Source: CAZZHG01 sp964653655
GTDB taxonomy: Bacteria; Bdellovibrionota; FAC87; UBA2466
Direction of reading: 5' to 3'
DNA length: 64,000 nt
Assembly (NCBI GenBank): GCA_964653655.1
Contig: CAZZHG010000003.1
Coordinates: forward strand, 1-64,000
The notes beneath the pieces are model-generated. The model searched no databases and had not been told where the DNA came from. It was given only the letters and a program-made list of their open reading frames with translations. This document shows positions 16,999-26,300 of the stretch, in pieces. How positions within the stretch are numbered: position 1 is the first letter of the stretch; each line of letters starts with the position of its first letter. The position numbers were made by a program, and so were the translations under genes.

Positions 16999-17712
16999 TT
17001 ACGTGCCGGCGACGGAGACGGTTATATCGACGAGCAAAGACGTAGTGCTCGCGGCACTCGCGGTTACCTGCCCGGTCGCGGGACCAATCGTCATCGAGAA
17101 GAGTCTCACCGTGAAGGTGCAGCTCGAGCCCGCTGCGAGAGACGAGCCGCAGGTGTTGCCGGTGATCGAAAAGCCGCTGCCGCTGATTGTGACGTTCAGA
17201 GACGTCGCCGCCCCGGCGCCGTTATTCGTGAGCGTGATGTCACGGGTCTTGGCGATACCGAAAAAAGCGATGCCCATGTCCACCGGACTCGACTCCCCGA
17301 TTGAGAGAGCCGCGCCCGCGGTACCCGTTCCGACTAGAGAAAACTCGTAGCGGCGCACTTCGGCGCCGTCGTTGAACTCGACGAGAACGCTTTGGACCAC
17401 TTCTCCGGGCGAGGTCGGCGAGAACGCGACTGTCAGATCGCAACTCTCCCCGACTTCGAGGGACGTCGAACAAGTCGTGCTGACCAGAGAGAAAGGCGCC
17501 GAGATCGTCGGTATAGAGAACGCCGTCGCTTTGAACTCACCCGAGTTGCGGATGAGGTACGAAATGTTTTTCGTCTCGCCCACTCCGATGGTTCCGAAGT
17601 TCTGCAGCGATTCCACGATGAGCACCGCTCCGATGCCGTCGTCGATGCGCATGCAGGCGCTCAGAGAAAAGAAAATGCCGAGCGCCAAAGCGGCCAGTCG
17701 TTTAGAATTCAT
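16999..17712 (-). CDS. Choice-of-anchor D lipoprotein, 237 aa
   Basis: Signal with lipobox 'SLSAC' (acyl Cys20). Two choice-of-anchor D units: ~30-130 ('FSLVSTTCSTSLEVGESC') and ~133-237 ('FSITGNTCGSSLAAGSSC'), each carrying the paired Cys typical of the repeats in the 872-residue lipoprotein. It lacks the DUF1554 part. Its start overlaps the 3' end of the barrel gene by 11 nt, so translation of the two is coupled. Likely an envelope partner of that barrel. Confidence 0.82.
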   Translation of the reverse strand: MNSKRLAALALGIFFSLSACMRIDDGIGAVLIVESLQNFGTIGVGETKNISYLIRNSGEFKATAFSIPTISAPFSLVSTTCSTSLEVGESCDLTVAFSPTSPGEVVQSVLVEFNDGAEVRRYEFSLVGTGTAGAALSIGESSPVDMGIAFFGIAKTRDITLTNNGAGAATSLNVTISGSGFSITGNTCGSSLAAGSSCTFTVRLFSMTIGPATGQVTASAASTTSLLVDITVSVAGT

Positions 17713-18454
17713 ATCCCACCCCGAGTTTCACGAGAGGACGAAGGCCGTTGAACTTGATGTCTCCGATGTTCCGGCCGCGGTTGTGGGCATATTGGAGCCC
17801 GCCGTTCGCCGAGAAGGTGATCCTATCCGCGATGGCGCCGTTCCAGCCCACCGTTGAGGAAAGGACGATGGGATCCGCGGTCGAAGCGCGGAACTTGTTC
17901 GTGCCTTCCATGTGGTAGAGCGAAGCTCCCAGGTCCGCGGACAAGCCGCGGAAGGGAGTGTGATTGAAATAGTAAGCGCCGCTGATTCCGCCGCCGTAGG
18001 CGGAACCTGTGTTGCCGAAGGCGTTCTTGATCGCCGCGACATGGGCGCCGACGGTAATCGAATCGGAAACGGCGACCTGAAAGCGCGCCGTCGGAAGCAA
18101 AAACTGATCGGCCACGTCGAGACCGCCTTCAATCCGCGCCGAGTGTCCGGCGCTTCTCGCGATGGTCACTTGCTCCACGTTGGGAGTGTTGGTGATCGGC
18201 ATCGACGTGGAGTTCGAGGCGACCCGCACCGAGCGGCGGCGAGCCCTGCGTACCGGTTCTTCCCACACTTCCGGGATATCCGAGATACTTTCGTGGGTCG
18301 GCGGCGGCGGAATCACTTCGGACATTCCGAGCGCGGCCACTTTCGGCCCCAGGAGTTGGTTGCTCGCCATGTAACGGTTGCCTCGCCACAGGATAGCGCC
18401 GACCACAATAAGGAGAAGTACAATCAGGACGCCGGAAATCTTATTGTCTGACAA
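17702..18454 (-). CDS. Outer-membrane beta-barrel protein, paralogue 2
   Basis: The chosen start is a TTG at 18454 preceded by GGGGGG at 5 nt; this gives 250 residues starting 'SDNKISGVLIVLLLIVVGAILW', i.e. an N-terminal membrane helix as in the paralogue (246 aa). Longer frames add a basic, non-signal-like extension. After a Pro/Arg-rich linker, the C-terminal ~150 residues form a predicted barrel ending in 'VKLGVGYEF'. The combination of an uncleaved-looking N-terminal helix and an outer-membrane barrel end is unusual. It overlaps the following lipoprotein gene by 11 nt. Confidence 0.75.
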   Translation of the reverse strand: MSDNKISGVLIVLLLIVVGAILWRGNRYMASNQLLGPKVAALGMSEVIPPPPTHESISDIPEVWEEPVRRARRRSVRVASNSTSMPITNTPNVEQVTIARSAGHSARIEGGLDVADQFLLPTARFQVAVSDSITVGAHVAAIKNAFGNTGSAYGGGISGAYYFNHTPFRGLSADLGASLYHMEGTNKFRASTADPIVLSSTVGWNGAIADRITFSANGGLQYAHNRGRNIGDIKFNGLRPLVKLGVGYEF

Positions 18455-18661
18455 AGGAACCCCCCAATCGAACGTCGTCCCTTGCCGTAAGAGCAACTCG
18501 CGTGCCGGTAATTCGTAGCCGCTCGGATTCCGAACTCGCCTACGGATTGGTCGATTTTTCCCGCGACGGAAAAATTGAGCACGGAATGGTGCCGAACATC
18601 GGGTATTCACCGACTCATTGCTTTAGACGAGAATTCCGCGCGAATACGGCACAATCCGAGG

Positions 18662-20092
18662 CTAGTTTCGGATTCCGAACGCGGTGGTTTTCGCGCGGAT
18701 GAGATGTTTCAAGGCCTTCATCATTCTCAGGCGCATCGGATAATCCGTCCGGCGGAGAGTTTCGGCCGGGATCGAGTCCAAAACGCGAATCAGATCGAGA
18801 AAGCACGAAGCGACGCTGGGCAAACGGGACTTGTCCACCCACCGAAAGGCATCGTCGTCGGTGAGAAGGTAAACCGGATTGCTGATGAAGTTGATGAGCG
18901 GAACGCCGGCCTCGTACCAATCGCCTCCGTCCGTCGGCGGAAAATCGCCGAGGGGACCTTCCGCGGGAAGCACGAGGGAACGGCGGAGGTCCCACCGCCG
19001 GACGGCCTCCAAAGTGGTTTCCCGAAGCGCGCGGTTGAAGGGGACGAAAAATCCGGCCGGCTCGCTCAGTCCCGTCGCAATGAGCTTTCCCGCGGCATCT
19101 TCCGCGGCTTCGAGGGCTACGTGCTCGATGGAGATCTCGAGGGCGATTTTCGACAAACCCTCTCGATTGGATTGAATGAAACTTCTCGTCCCGAGGGAGC
19201 CGTAGAAGTGTCCCGACGTGAAGAGCACGATGATTTTGCGCCGTAGCTGCGGAAGTTTCGAGAGCTTTTCGGCGAGAGCCAGCACCACGGCGACTCCGGT
19301 GCCGTCTTCGACGGGCGAGGTAAAAGGGGAATCGTGGTGGGAACTGAGAACGACCGCTTCCCCGGTCTCTCCTTCGATTTCTCCGACGATATTGTGGGAC
19401 ACGACCGAGGTCTGGGTTCCCCTCACCAGGAGCCGCGCCTGTTTTCCGGACTTCGCGGCGGCAACCAGCTCGGCCCCCGCATCCCGTCCCACCCAAACTC
19501 CGGGTAAGGTTTTATCGAGAATGTCCTTCTCGCGAAATCCGTACGGTGCGTACATCCGGCAGCTGCCGCCGGGTTGATCTTTCAGAATTCCCACGAAACC
19601 CACGGCTCCCTGTTTCGCGGCCCAGCCGTAGAGGTGCCAGCCCAGCCGGATCCAGGTGGCGGGGTGTTTGAGATCCCGCAAAGTGTTCTCGGGATCGTGG
19701 GCGCCGAAAGCGAGGGCCAACAAAAGGGAAGGGTTCAGATCCGGAAAGGAGACTTCCGTGACGATGATTTTCCCGCGCCAATCTTTTTTCGCGCTAAGCG
19801 CTTTGGGAGACGCGAAGGCGAGGGGGGCTTCGACGCCCGCGGCGGGAGTGAACTTCGCAAACGGGATCGGAAAACATTCGATTCGCCGGCCTTCGACGGA
19901 AAATTCCGCCTCCGACGGATTCCAGTAGGTGACCGGAACGGGCTCGCGGCGGACGCGGTGAAGACCGAGCCGTTTCAGCTCCGCGAAAAGCAAATCTTCG
20001 TTGGCGATCCCCGCGGGACTTCCAGGGCGGCGCGGCCCAAGGGCCGCCTGGCGCTCCACCCAGGAGAACATTTCGGATTCGGAAAATTCCAC
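18662..20092 (-). CDS. M28 family zinc aminopeptidase
   Basis: 476 residues. An N-terminal region with a PA-like insert (~85-215) is followed by the M28 catalytic core: 'VVLSSHHDSPFTSPVEDGTG' provides the first zinc His and the bridging Asp, 'ISIEH' the acidic/next ligands, and 'TDGGDW' near residue 388 the later active-site region. No signal peptide is evident, so the location is uncertain. The start is a GTG at 20092, 5 nt after a TACAAG hexamer on the minus strand and without a ribosome site, a possible leaderless start. Substrate unknown; glutaminyl-cyclase-like relatives share the fold. Confidence 0.8.
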   Translation of the reverse strand: MEFSESEMFSWVERQAALGPRRPGSPAGIANEDLLFAELKRLGLHRVRREPVPVTYWNPSEAEFSVEGRRIECFPIPFAKFTPAAGVEAPLAFASPKALSAKKDWRGKIIVTEVSFPDLNPSLLLALAFGAHDPENTLRDLKHPATWIRLGWHLYGWAAKQGAVGFVGILKDQPGGSCRMYAPYGFREKDILDKTLPGVWVGRDAGAELVAAAKSGKQARLLVRGTQTSVVSHNIVGEIEGETGEAVVLSSHHDSPFTSPVEDGTGVAVVLALAEKLSKLPQLRRKIIVLFTSGHFYGSLGTRSFIQSNREGLSKIALEISIEHVALEAAEDAAGKLIATGLSEPAGFFVPFNRALRETTLEAVRRWDLRRSLVLPAEGPLGDFPPTDGGDWYEAGVPLINFISNPVYLLTDDDAFRWVDKSRLPSVASCFLDLIRVLDSIPAETLRRTDYPMRLRMMKALKHLIRAKTTAFGIRN

Positions 20093-20230
20093 TCAACCTT
20101 GTAACTACCCGCCTCTCGCGCCGCGGCCAAGGCATTAACCATGGTTAAGAGCAAGTTCAGGGCAAATCCCGGCAATGCCCGGCCCAGAGCGATACTGAAC
20201 CCAATCCCAAAATCTTTCCGGAGAAGAACG

Positions 20231-22027
20231 ATGGCGCTCATTCGTCTGATCGGCGTATTTGTTTTGTGTTCCGCCGCAGCTCATGCCGCGTCGCGCGGGG
20301 TCAATCTGATGCCTCCGGCAAAGGTTTCCCTCTACCAGGCGTTGCTGCCCTCGGTGAACGACGCCGGAGTCGATGCGGTCCTGCATTCCTCGGAAACCAT
20401 GTGGTACGACGCCGAGTCCATCGTTCCCGGCTACCAGGACTCCATGGGCGATCCGAAGGGATTTCGCCCGAACACCATCGAGTCCCAGCTGATCGATCTC
20501 GCGGTCCCCGGCGGCTGGCGAACCCTGTTCGCCGATCGGGGTCATTTCAATTTTCCGTTTCACAGCGGCGGCGCGGATCTTTCCGACAACATGGTGAAGA
20601 TCAACTTCTGGTCGGCGCCGAAACAGAACGGGCAGGTTCTTCCCGTCGTCTACTGGAAGCTGAACTTCTCGCGCTGGCGCTGGATGTTTCCCGTGGGCAC
20701 GCGTCTCGGCGAAGTGCTTCTGGTGAAATTTCCGGACGGCGAAATGCGGATTTTCGAAATTCGAGTGCGGACCCGCGAGCTGGACGGCTGGCGCAACCAC
20801 GTTTATCGCCCGTTTCCCTCGGCCGAAGATCTCGTGGACGGGATCAAGCTCCGGCGCCCGAACTGGTTCATGATTCCCGCCCTCAAAAACATGATTCAGT
20901 TTCTGCTGAACAATCAGACCCCCACTCCCCGCAGCCTCAAAACCGCGAGCTTTCCGGGGACGTTCACCACCGCCGACGGTCAGCTCGATTTTCTCCCCGA
21001 CTTCGGTGACACCGCGCTCGTGAAGGAGCTGCTGAAGGAAACCACGTTCACTAACGTCGGAAGCACGCCCTGGAAAACGAACGGAGCGAACAAGGTCTTC
21101 GCGGCTAGCGCGAAGGACGGCGCTTCCATCGTTCCCCGCAACTACGACGGCGGCATGCTTTCCGTGGACGACGTTTCCTGCCGCCGCTGTCACAAGGACG
21201 CCGGCCGCCAGATCGGCGAGTTTCACTTCAACCTGATTCTTTACGGAGAGCTGTGGGGCGAGGACGAAATCTTCTCGTGGCATCCGTTCGAAAATTCCGC
21301 CTTCGTTCAAGCCGATGGGGGCGTGGCCAACTTCAATAACGACAACCGCCGCCTTCGTCAGGACTTCGTGTCGGCGGGGCTCGTGAAGGCCTACGATCCC
21401 GCCAACCACGGCGGTTCCGTCTACAAAGAGCTGCCGAGGGACTGGAAGTACAATCCCGTCCGCGAAAAATACAACGACACCCCGGATCGGCTTACTTGCC
21501 GGCCGAACGGAAGCAAGTACGATCTCGCGCGCGTTCCCGACGGCAAGGTGCTCGACTCCCACGACACTTTCGACGCCTGCGACGAGACGAGGCTCGCTGC
21601 CGCCGGAGGAGTGGTCTGCGTCTGGTTCACGCCTTCGATGCCGGTGGGCCCGGGGGGCTGGAACGAAGTCGGCTGGCGCCCGACCAATCTCGAAACGGGG
21701 ATGGGTCTCGGCCGCCGTCCCCATCTCACGCGGCAGGACTGTCTCGATGCCACCCGCGCGGCCGGCGGCGGAGTGGTCTGCACCAACACGGGACTCGGCG
21801 CGAAAGCGGCCAACATCCGAACCAACAACTGGTGCGGGGCTTCTTCGCAGCTGAATTATTGTCTCGAGGCGACCCGCCACGCGAAGGACGAAACGGTCTG
21901 CTCGTTCCCAAGTTCCGGAACGGGCGCGGAAGCGGGTTGGGTGAAAACCAAAGTCACCGACACATGTGATTATCAGAGCTCCCAAACCTCCTTAAGTAGC
22001 TGCAATTCTTCCGTTGGCGGTCCCTGA
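20231..22027 (+). CDS. Secreted CxxCH protein with triplicated C-x12-C units
   Basis: Start set at 20231 (GGAGAAGAACG before ATG), where a signal peptide begins ('LIGVFVLCSAAAHA'). The 598-residue mature protein has one c-type haem motif C-R-R-C-H at 317-321 in a large globular domain (~30-420) with many aromatic residues. The last 150 residues are Cys-rich and contain three units in which two Cys are exactly 13 apart (450/463, 504/517, 544/557), each with 'TR.A' after the first Cys and 'VC' at the second. I recognise no family for either part. It may be a periplasmic or surface haem protein; whether haem is attached is inference from the motif. Confidence 0.8.
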   Translation: MALIRLIGVFVLCSAAAHAASRGVNLMPPAKVSLYQALLPSVNDAGVDAVLHSSETMWYDAESIVPGYQDSMGDPKGFRPNTIESQLIDLAVPGGWRTLFADRGHFNFPFHSGGADLSDNMVKINFWSAPKQNGQVLPVVYWKLNFSRWRWMFPVGTRLGEVLLVKFPDGEMRIFEIRVRTRELDGWRNHVYRPFPSAEDLVDGIKLRRPNWFMIPALKNMIQFLLNNQTPTPRSLKTASFPGTFTTADGQLDFLPDFGDTALVKELLKETTFTNVGSTPWKTNGANKVFAASAKDGASIVPRNYDGGMLSVDDVSCRRCHKDAGRQIGEFHFNLILYGELWGEDEIFSWHPFENSAFVQADGGVANFNNDNRRLRQDFVSAGLVKAYDPANHGGSVYKELPRDWKYNPVREKYNDTPDRLTCRPNGSKYDLARVPDGKVLDSHDTFDACDETRLAAAGGVVCVWFTPSMPVGPGGWNEVGWRPTNLETGMGLGRRPHLTRQDCLDATRAAGGGVVCTNTGLGAKAANIRTNNWCGASSQLNYCLEATRHAKDETVCSFPSSGTGAEAGWVKTKVTDTCDYQSSQTSLSSCNSSVGGP

Positions 22028-22057
22028 AAATATTGCGTTGCCGAGGATGACACGCCG

Positions 22058-22092
22058 GGCTAGCTCTCTCCGAAACCTTTTGGAGGCTAGCC
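22058..22092 (+). promoter_or_regulatory. RBS-sequestering hairpin upstream of a small secreted protein gene
   Basis: GGCTAGC (22058-22064) is perfectly complementary to GCTAGCC (22086-22092), and CTCC/GGAG extends the stem. The ribosome site GGAGG (22082-22086) lies in the 3' arm, and the ATG follows the stem by 1 nt. Folding would block initiation of the gene at 22094. Confidence 0.6.
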
Positions 22093-22093
22093 A

Positions 22094-22507
22094 ATGAAGC
22101 GCATCGGACTCGTTCTTTCTCTCGCCCTTTTCGCCATGCCCGCGTTCGCGAAGCTCGAGCTCACCGACATCGTGGTCGGGTACGACTTCGCCGAAGGCGA
22201 CTACCTCTTCCCCATGAAGGCCACCTCCGGCTACGGCGAGCTGTACATCGACCGGGTGAACGTCGCCATCAGCTCCAATTGCCGCGGTCACATCACGGTC
22301 GAGAAGAACGCCGTCTTCTGCGCCCCGAACGGCAATCTCTCGAAAAAGTTTTCCTTCGCCACTTTCGCCCGCAAGCAGCAGGGCTCGGACATGGATGCCT
22401 CGTGGACGGTGATCTTTCTGAACTGGGATCGCACCCGCGTTACGCTGAAGGCCAAGGCGAACTCGGCTCAGGAACGGTTCGAGTACACTCTCGACATTCG
22501 CGGTTAA
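22094..22507 (+). CDS. Small secreted protein, 137 aa
   Basis: Signal peptide 'RIGLVLSLALFAMPAFA' with cleavage near residue 19. The mature 118 residues are predicted beta-rich with two Cys (about 68 and 81) that could form a disulfide. Not recognised. Initiation is probably controlled by the hairpin described at 22058-22092. The next gene starts 17 nt after the stop but has its own predicted promoter. Confidence 0.78.
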   Translation: MKRIGLVLSLALFAMPAFAKLELTDIVVGYDFAEGDYLFPMKATSGYGELYIDRVNVAISSNCRGHITVEKNAVFCAPNGNLSKKFSFATFARKQQGSDMDASWTVIFLNWDRTRVTLKAKANSAQERFEYTLDIRG

Positions 22508-22512
22508 TCGCT

Positions 22513-22518
22513 TAGTAT
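22513..22518 (+). promoter_or_regulatory. -10 hexamer TAGTAT of a predicted leaderless promoter
   Basis: TAGTAT is followed by TTCCCC and then ATG at 22525. The spacer is the same TTCCCC hexamer as in the promoter of the gene at 31363. Confidence 0.5.
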
Positions 22519-22524
22519 TTCCCC

Positions 22525-23253
22525 ATGAACTCATACTCTCGTCCTCACGCTCCTTCGATAGCCCGTACGGAAGCCGTCGCGGCTTTCATGAGTAAGGTCT
22601 ACACCTGGATGACCGGGGGGATTCTTCTCACCGCCGTGGTGGCCAGCTTTGTCGGCAGTACGCCGGAGCTGGTGATGACCATTCTACAAAACCGCATTCT
22701 GTTCTACGGTCTGATGATCGCCCAGCTGGGTGTGGTCATCGGAATGTCGGCGGCCCAGCAGCGGATCAGTGCGGGGACGGCGAGCCTTCTCTACATCGTT
22801 TACGCGGCTCTGACCGGGGTGACCCTCTCGGTGATTTTCATCATCTATACGAGAGACAGCATCGCGAGCGTGTTCTTCACGACGGCTTGCGGGTTCGGCG
22901 GATTGAGCCTGCTCGGTTACACGACGAAGCGGGATCTCGGTCCCGTCGGCGCGTTCTGCGGGATGGCGCTCTTCGGCCTCATCGGCTGGGCTATCCTGTC
23001 GTGGTTCTTTCCGTCCATGATGGGCGGACAGGCCCAGATGGTTTATTCCATCATCGGCGTCCTCGTGTTCGCGGGCCTCACGGCGTACGACACGCAGAAG
23101 ATCAAAGCGATCGGCTTCGAAGTGGCAGGGGGACCGGGCGAGCTCTCAGGCGTGGCGCACAAAGCGGCCATCTTCGGCGCCCTGAGCCTCTACCTGGACT
23201 TCATCAACTTGTTCTTGAATCTGCTCCGGCTGGCCGGCGATCGCCGCCGCTGA
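22525..23253 (+). CDS. Bax inhibitor-1 / YccA-YbhL family membrane protein
   Basis: 242 residues with seven hydrophobic segments. Family hallmarks: N-terminal 'FMSKVYTWMTGGILLTA', central 'TGVTLSVIF', and C-terminal 'FAGLTAYDTQKIKAI' followed by 'LYLDFINLFLNLLRL', the conserved Asp-containing ends of the BI-1/TMBIM family. These proteins are inner-membrane pH-sensitive leak channels or FtsH-associated modulators (YccA). Start ATG has no ribosome site but lies 6 nt after a -10-like hexamer. An intrinsic terminator follows at 23273. Confidence 0.95.
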   Translation: MNSYSRPHAPSIARTEAVAAFMSKVYTWMTGGILLTAVVASFVGSTPELVMTILQNRILFYGLMIAQLGVVIGMSAAQQRISAGTASLLYIVYAALTGVTLSVIFIIYTRDSIASVFFTTACGFGGLSLLGYTTKRDLGPVGAFCGMALFGLIGWAILSWFFPSMMGGQAQMVYSIIGVLVFAGLTAYDTQKIKAIGFEVAGGPGELSGVAHKAAIFGALSLYLDFINLFLNLLRLAGDRRR

Positions 23254-23272
23254 GATCGGAAGTTTAATGGGA

Positions 23273-23306
23273 AGCCCCGCCGGACTAGCGTCCGGCGGGG
23301 CTTTTT
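23273..23306 (+). terminator. Intrinsic terminator after the BI-1 gene
   Basis: A perfect 13-bp stem (AGCCCCGCCGGAC / GTCCGGCGGGGCT) with a 4-nt loop is followed by TTTTTC. It lies between convergent genes. Confidence 0.9.
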
Positions 23307-23324
23307 CTTGAAGGCACACTTTTT

Positions 23325-26300
23325 TTAACGTCCGCCGGTAACCGCGCCGCGTACCGCGGCCATCGCGTTCTGGCATCCCTGGAGGAAGCCTCCGGCGGAT
23401 GCCATCTGCGGCGACTCTTCCAGCGCCTCGCGGGCCTCGGCTACTTTTTCCGGATCCACGCCCAAAACTTCCTCGATGTCCTTCGCCCCCGACGCAAAAG
23501 CCCGCACCGCGGTGCGCTCCATCGCCGCGTGGATCGCGTTCTGGCGTTCCACCGGATCGATGTGGGCGTTCTGTTCGCGAACCACGACGTCCAGGAACGC
23601 GGGCGCGGACCGCAGCCACGAAGTAATTTTCAAGCTCGTCTCGATGCCCGGAGGCGATTCCGAGGCGCGTTGGTGGTCCGCCGTCGAAGCGACGGGGTAC
23701 TGCACGCGGTGAATGTGGTTGCCCCGCTCGTCGGTCTGGATCCATTTCTGGAGGGCCAGGTTCACCGGAGGAACGATCGGGCTCGTCGGATCTATCGCTT
23801 TCGCGTCCGGAATGGGAATCCACTTCGCCATGAACTTCACGAAGCCGGCCCACTGGCCTTCCTTTCCGGGTTCCTCCAGAGGCAACCCCGTCATGCGGAT
23901 CGAGGCGATGTCACAGCCTTGAGAGCAGTAAGTTCCCTGTTCCCAGTAACGGCCGGGGACGTTCACCTTCTTCGTGGATCCGTCCTTCTGTTTAATCTCG
24001 ATGGTGCCGGCGCCGTTGTCCACCCAGCTGAAATGAGTGCCTTCGAGCATCATCAAGTACCAGCCGCGGGCGACGGCGGCGCGCCACGCCGCCATCCACT
24101 TCTTCGGATCTTGTTCGGCGTGCAGCTTTTCGAACTCTTCCTGGGTGATGAGCTTCATCCAATCCGCGCGGGGCGGATCGAGCACCGTCTCGACTTTGCC
24201 TTCGGCGTTGACGGTGGGCTTGTAGGATTTCCACGCGATGGGATCCCAGCCCTGTTCCCGGGTCCGTTTCACCATTTCCTGAGAGTACTCGTGGAACTTC
24301 TCCGGATCGATGTTGGCGATACCGAGCCAGCCGTAGTCGTTTTCGTTGCCGAAGTGCTCGAGGCCCACGAAGCGAACGCCAGCGAGGCGGGACTCGTCGT
24401 GGTACGGGTAGTTGTCCGCGATCAATGTCGACTTGATCCCCGTCTCGGCGTCCTCGTGCACGATGAACTGGCCGACGTGGGAGAAGCCCGGGCTTTGTCC
24501 GTTGAGCTGGGTAATCCCCAAGCGAAGCCGTGCGAGAGGAGACAGGTTCATCGTGGCCTTTTCCTCTTTCACCGGGACGAAATAGCTAAGGATGTTGCCT
24601 ACGAGTCCTTCTTTTCTCGCTTGCTTCACGTCCGCCGGCAATGCGGCCGATGGAATCATGATGGACTCGCGGGTGCGCCCGCGCCCGAAAGCGAAGCTTC
24701 CGGTGTGCACTTCGTTCGAGCGGATTTTTCCGTCCGCGTCCCGGAGCTTGATTTCGTTCGAGACGAAGTTTTCCAGGAAGAGATCCTGCCCCCGAACCGC
24801 TTCGGCGAAGCTTTTTTCGAGCTCCGTGTCTTGGTTGCGACGGGCGTGCCGGACGACGCCCATGGCGACGCCGCGGCCAAGCCACTGGGTCATTCCGATC
24901 TGCGGATCGAGATGAATCTTATAGAGGTACTCGGCGAAGAGTCCGCTCACTCGGGAAACGTCCTGCTGAATGGCTTTCTGAATCCGTTCGAACTCCTTGC
25001 GGTCTTTCGAGCTGCCCGAGCCTTTCGCTCCGGGAGAGAAATACTTTTCGAGATACTCTTCACCGTACATGGTGCGCAGGTAATCCGAAACCAAGCGTTC
25101 CAGCTGCTGGCGGCCGTGCTCGAGCTCGGCTTTCTCGAAGTAGCTTTCGACCTCCTCCGCGCGGGCGAGCAGATCAGGGTTCTGCCGGACGGCCCACGGT
25201 ACTTCCTTAACGGAAGCTTCGGGCTTCACGTTGAGAAGGCCGGCCGCGTACTTCACGAAACGCTCGCGGAAAGCTTTGTCTTTCATGTTCGGCTCGGCGC
25301 GCTCGAGAATATGCGTGGCCAGATCCCGGGCGGTGTCGACCATCCGGAAGCGTTCGATGTTCCCTTTCAAAGTCTGCGCGGCGAGTTCGTTCACCGTGCC
25401 TCTTTCCTTCTGCGCCTGCTCCATGTCGGCCGAATAGCGGGCAAGTCCCATGCGCTGCAGGAAGGTCTGCATGTCGGTCGCGAAGGCGGATTGTCCTTTA
25501 TGGGATTCTTCCGTCACCCGCGTAACGCGGTCGCCGATCTTGTTGTTGTAGGCCCTTTCCTCGGGAGCTTCTTCCCCTTCCGATTCCTTCGCCTTCTGCT
25601 CGCGCTGCGCGCGGGCCCGGGCGGCGTAGGAGCCGCCGAGAACTTTGCTGGGGCCGCTTTTGTCCAGAGCCAGCCGATACTCGCGCACGTTGTCCTCGAC
25701 TCCCCCGAGAAGGTCCCCGAGGAACGTGTCGTCGTGGCCGCCTTCTGCGGTGGCGGACCAGGGAATCGCCTGAAGCTGGTTTCTCAAGACGGGATCGGCG
25801 AAGGGCACGAAAGGTTGCGTCCGGGAAAGCTGCCGCTCGCGGTCCGTCATGGCCGGGTAGTCGAGTACGGTTAGATCCCCGACGGTCGGCTGAACGGCGA
25901 GGTTCACCGGCGCGACGAAACGGCGGTCCCAGGGCAAATCCTCAAGGCCTTTGACGCCCCAGCGGGAGAGAAAGGCGAGAGGGAAGGAGAGGCGGCTGTG
26001 GACGGGCTCCACGTCGAGGCCCATGGTCAGCTTCGGCGCGAGGACGCAGCCCTTCGCGCAGTAACCGGCGCCGAGAAAATCCGTAAAGCCCGTGTCGAAG
26101 TGAACACCTTGCTTGAGGAAAAAATCCCAGCCAATCCTCGAGCGCTCGGCATAGAGGTCGGCGAACTTCTTCGGATCGGTTTTTGCCAGCTCCACCCATT
26201 GCTTGATGTCGGCTTCGTTGAATAGAACGGGCCATTGCTTCTCTTGCTTGTTGCGTTTCGCGGAGACCGTATCGTCCTTGAGATCGAGCTTTGAAACTTG

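Noticed and set aside
20135..21985. 616-codon minus-strand ORF
   Set aside because: Antisense to the CxxCH protein, which has signal peptide, ribosome site and repeated Cys units.
23529..25874. 781-codon plus-strand ORF
   Set aside because: Antisense shadow of the 1428-residue two-lobed protein, whose internal duplication proves which strand is coding.
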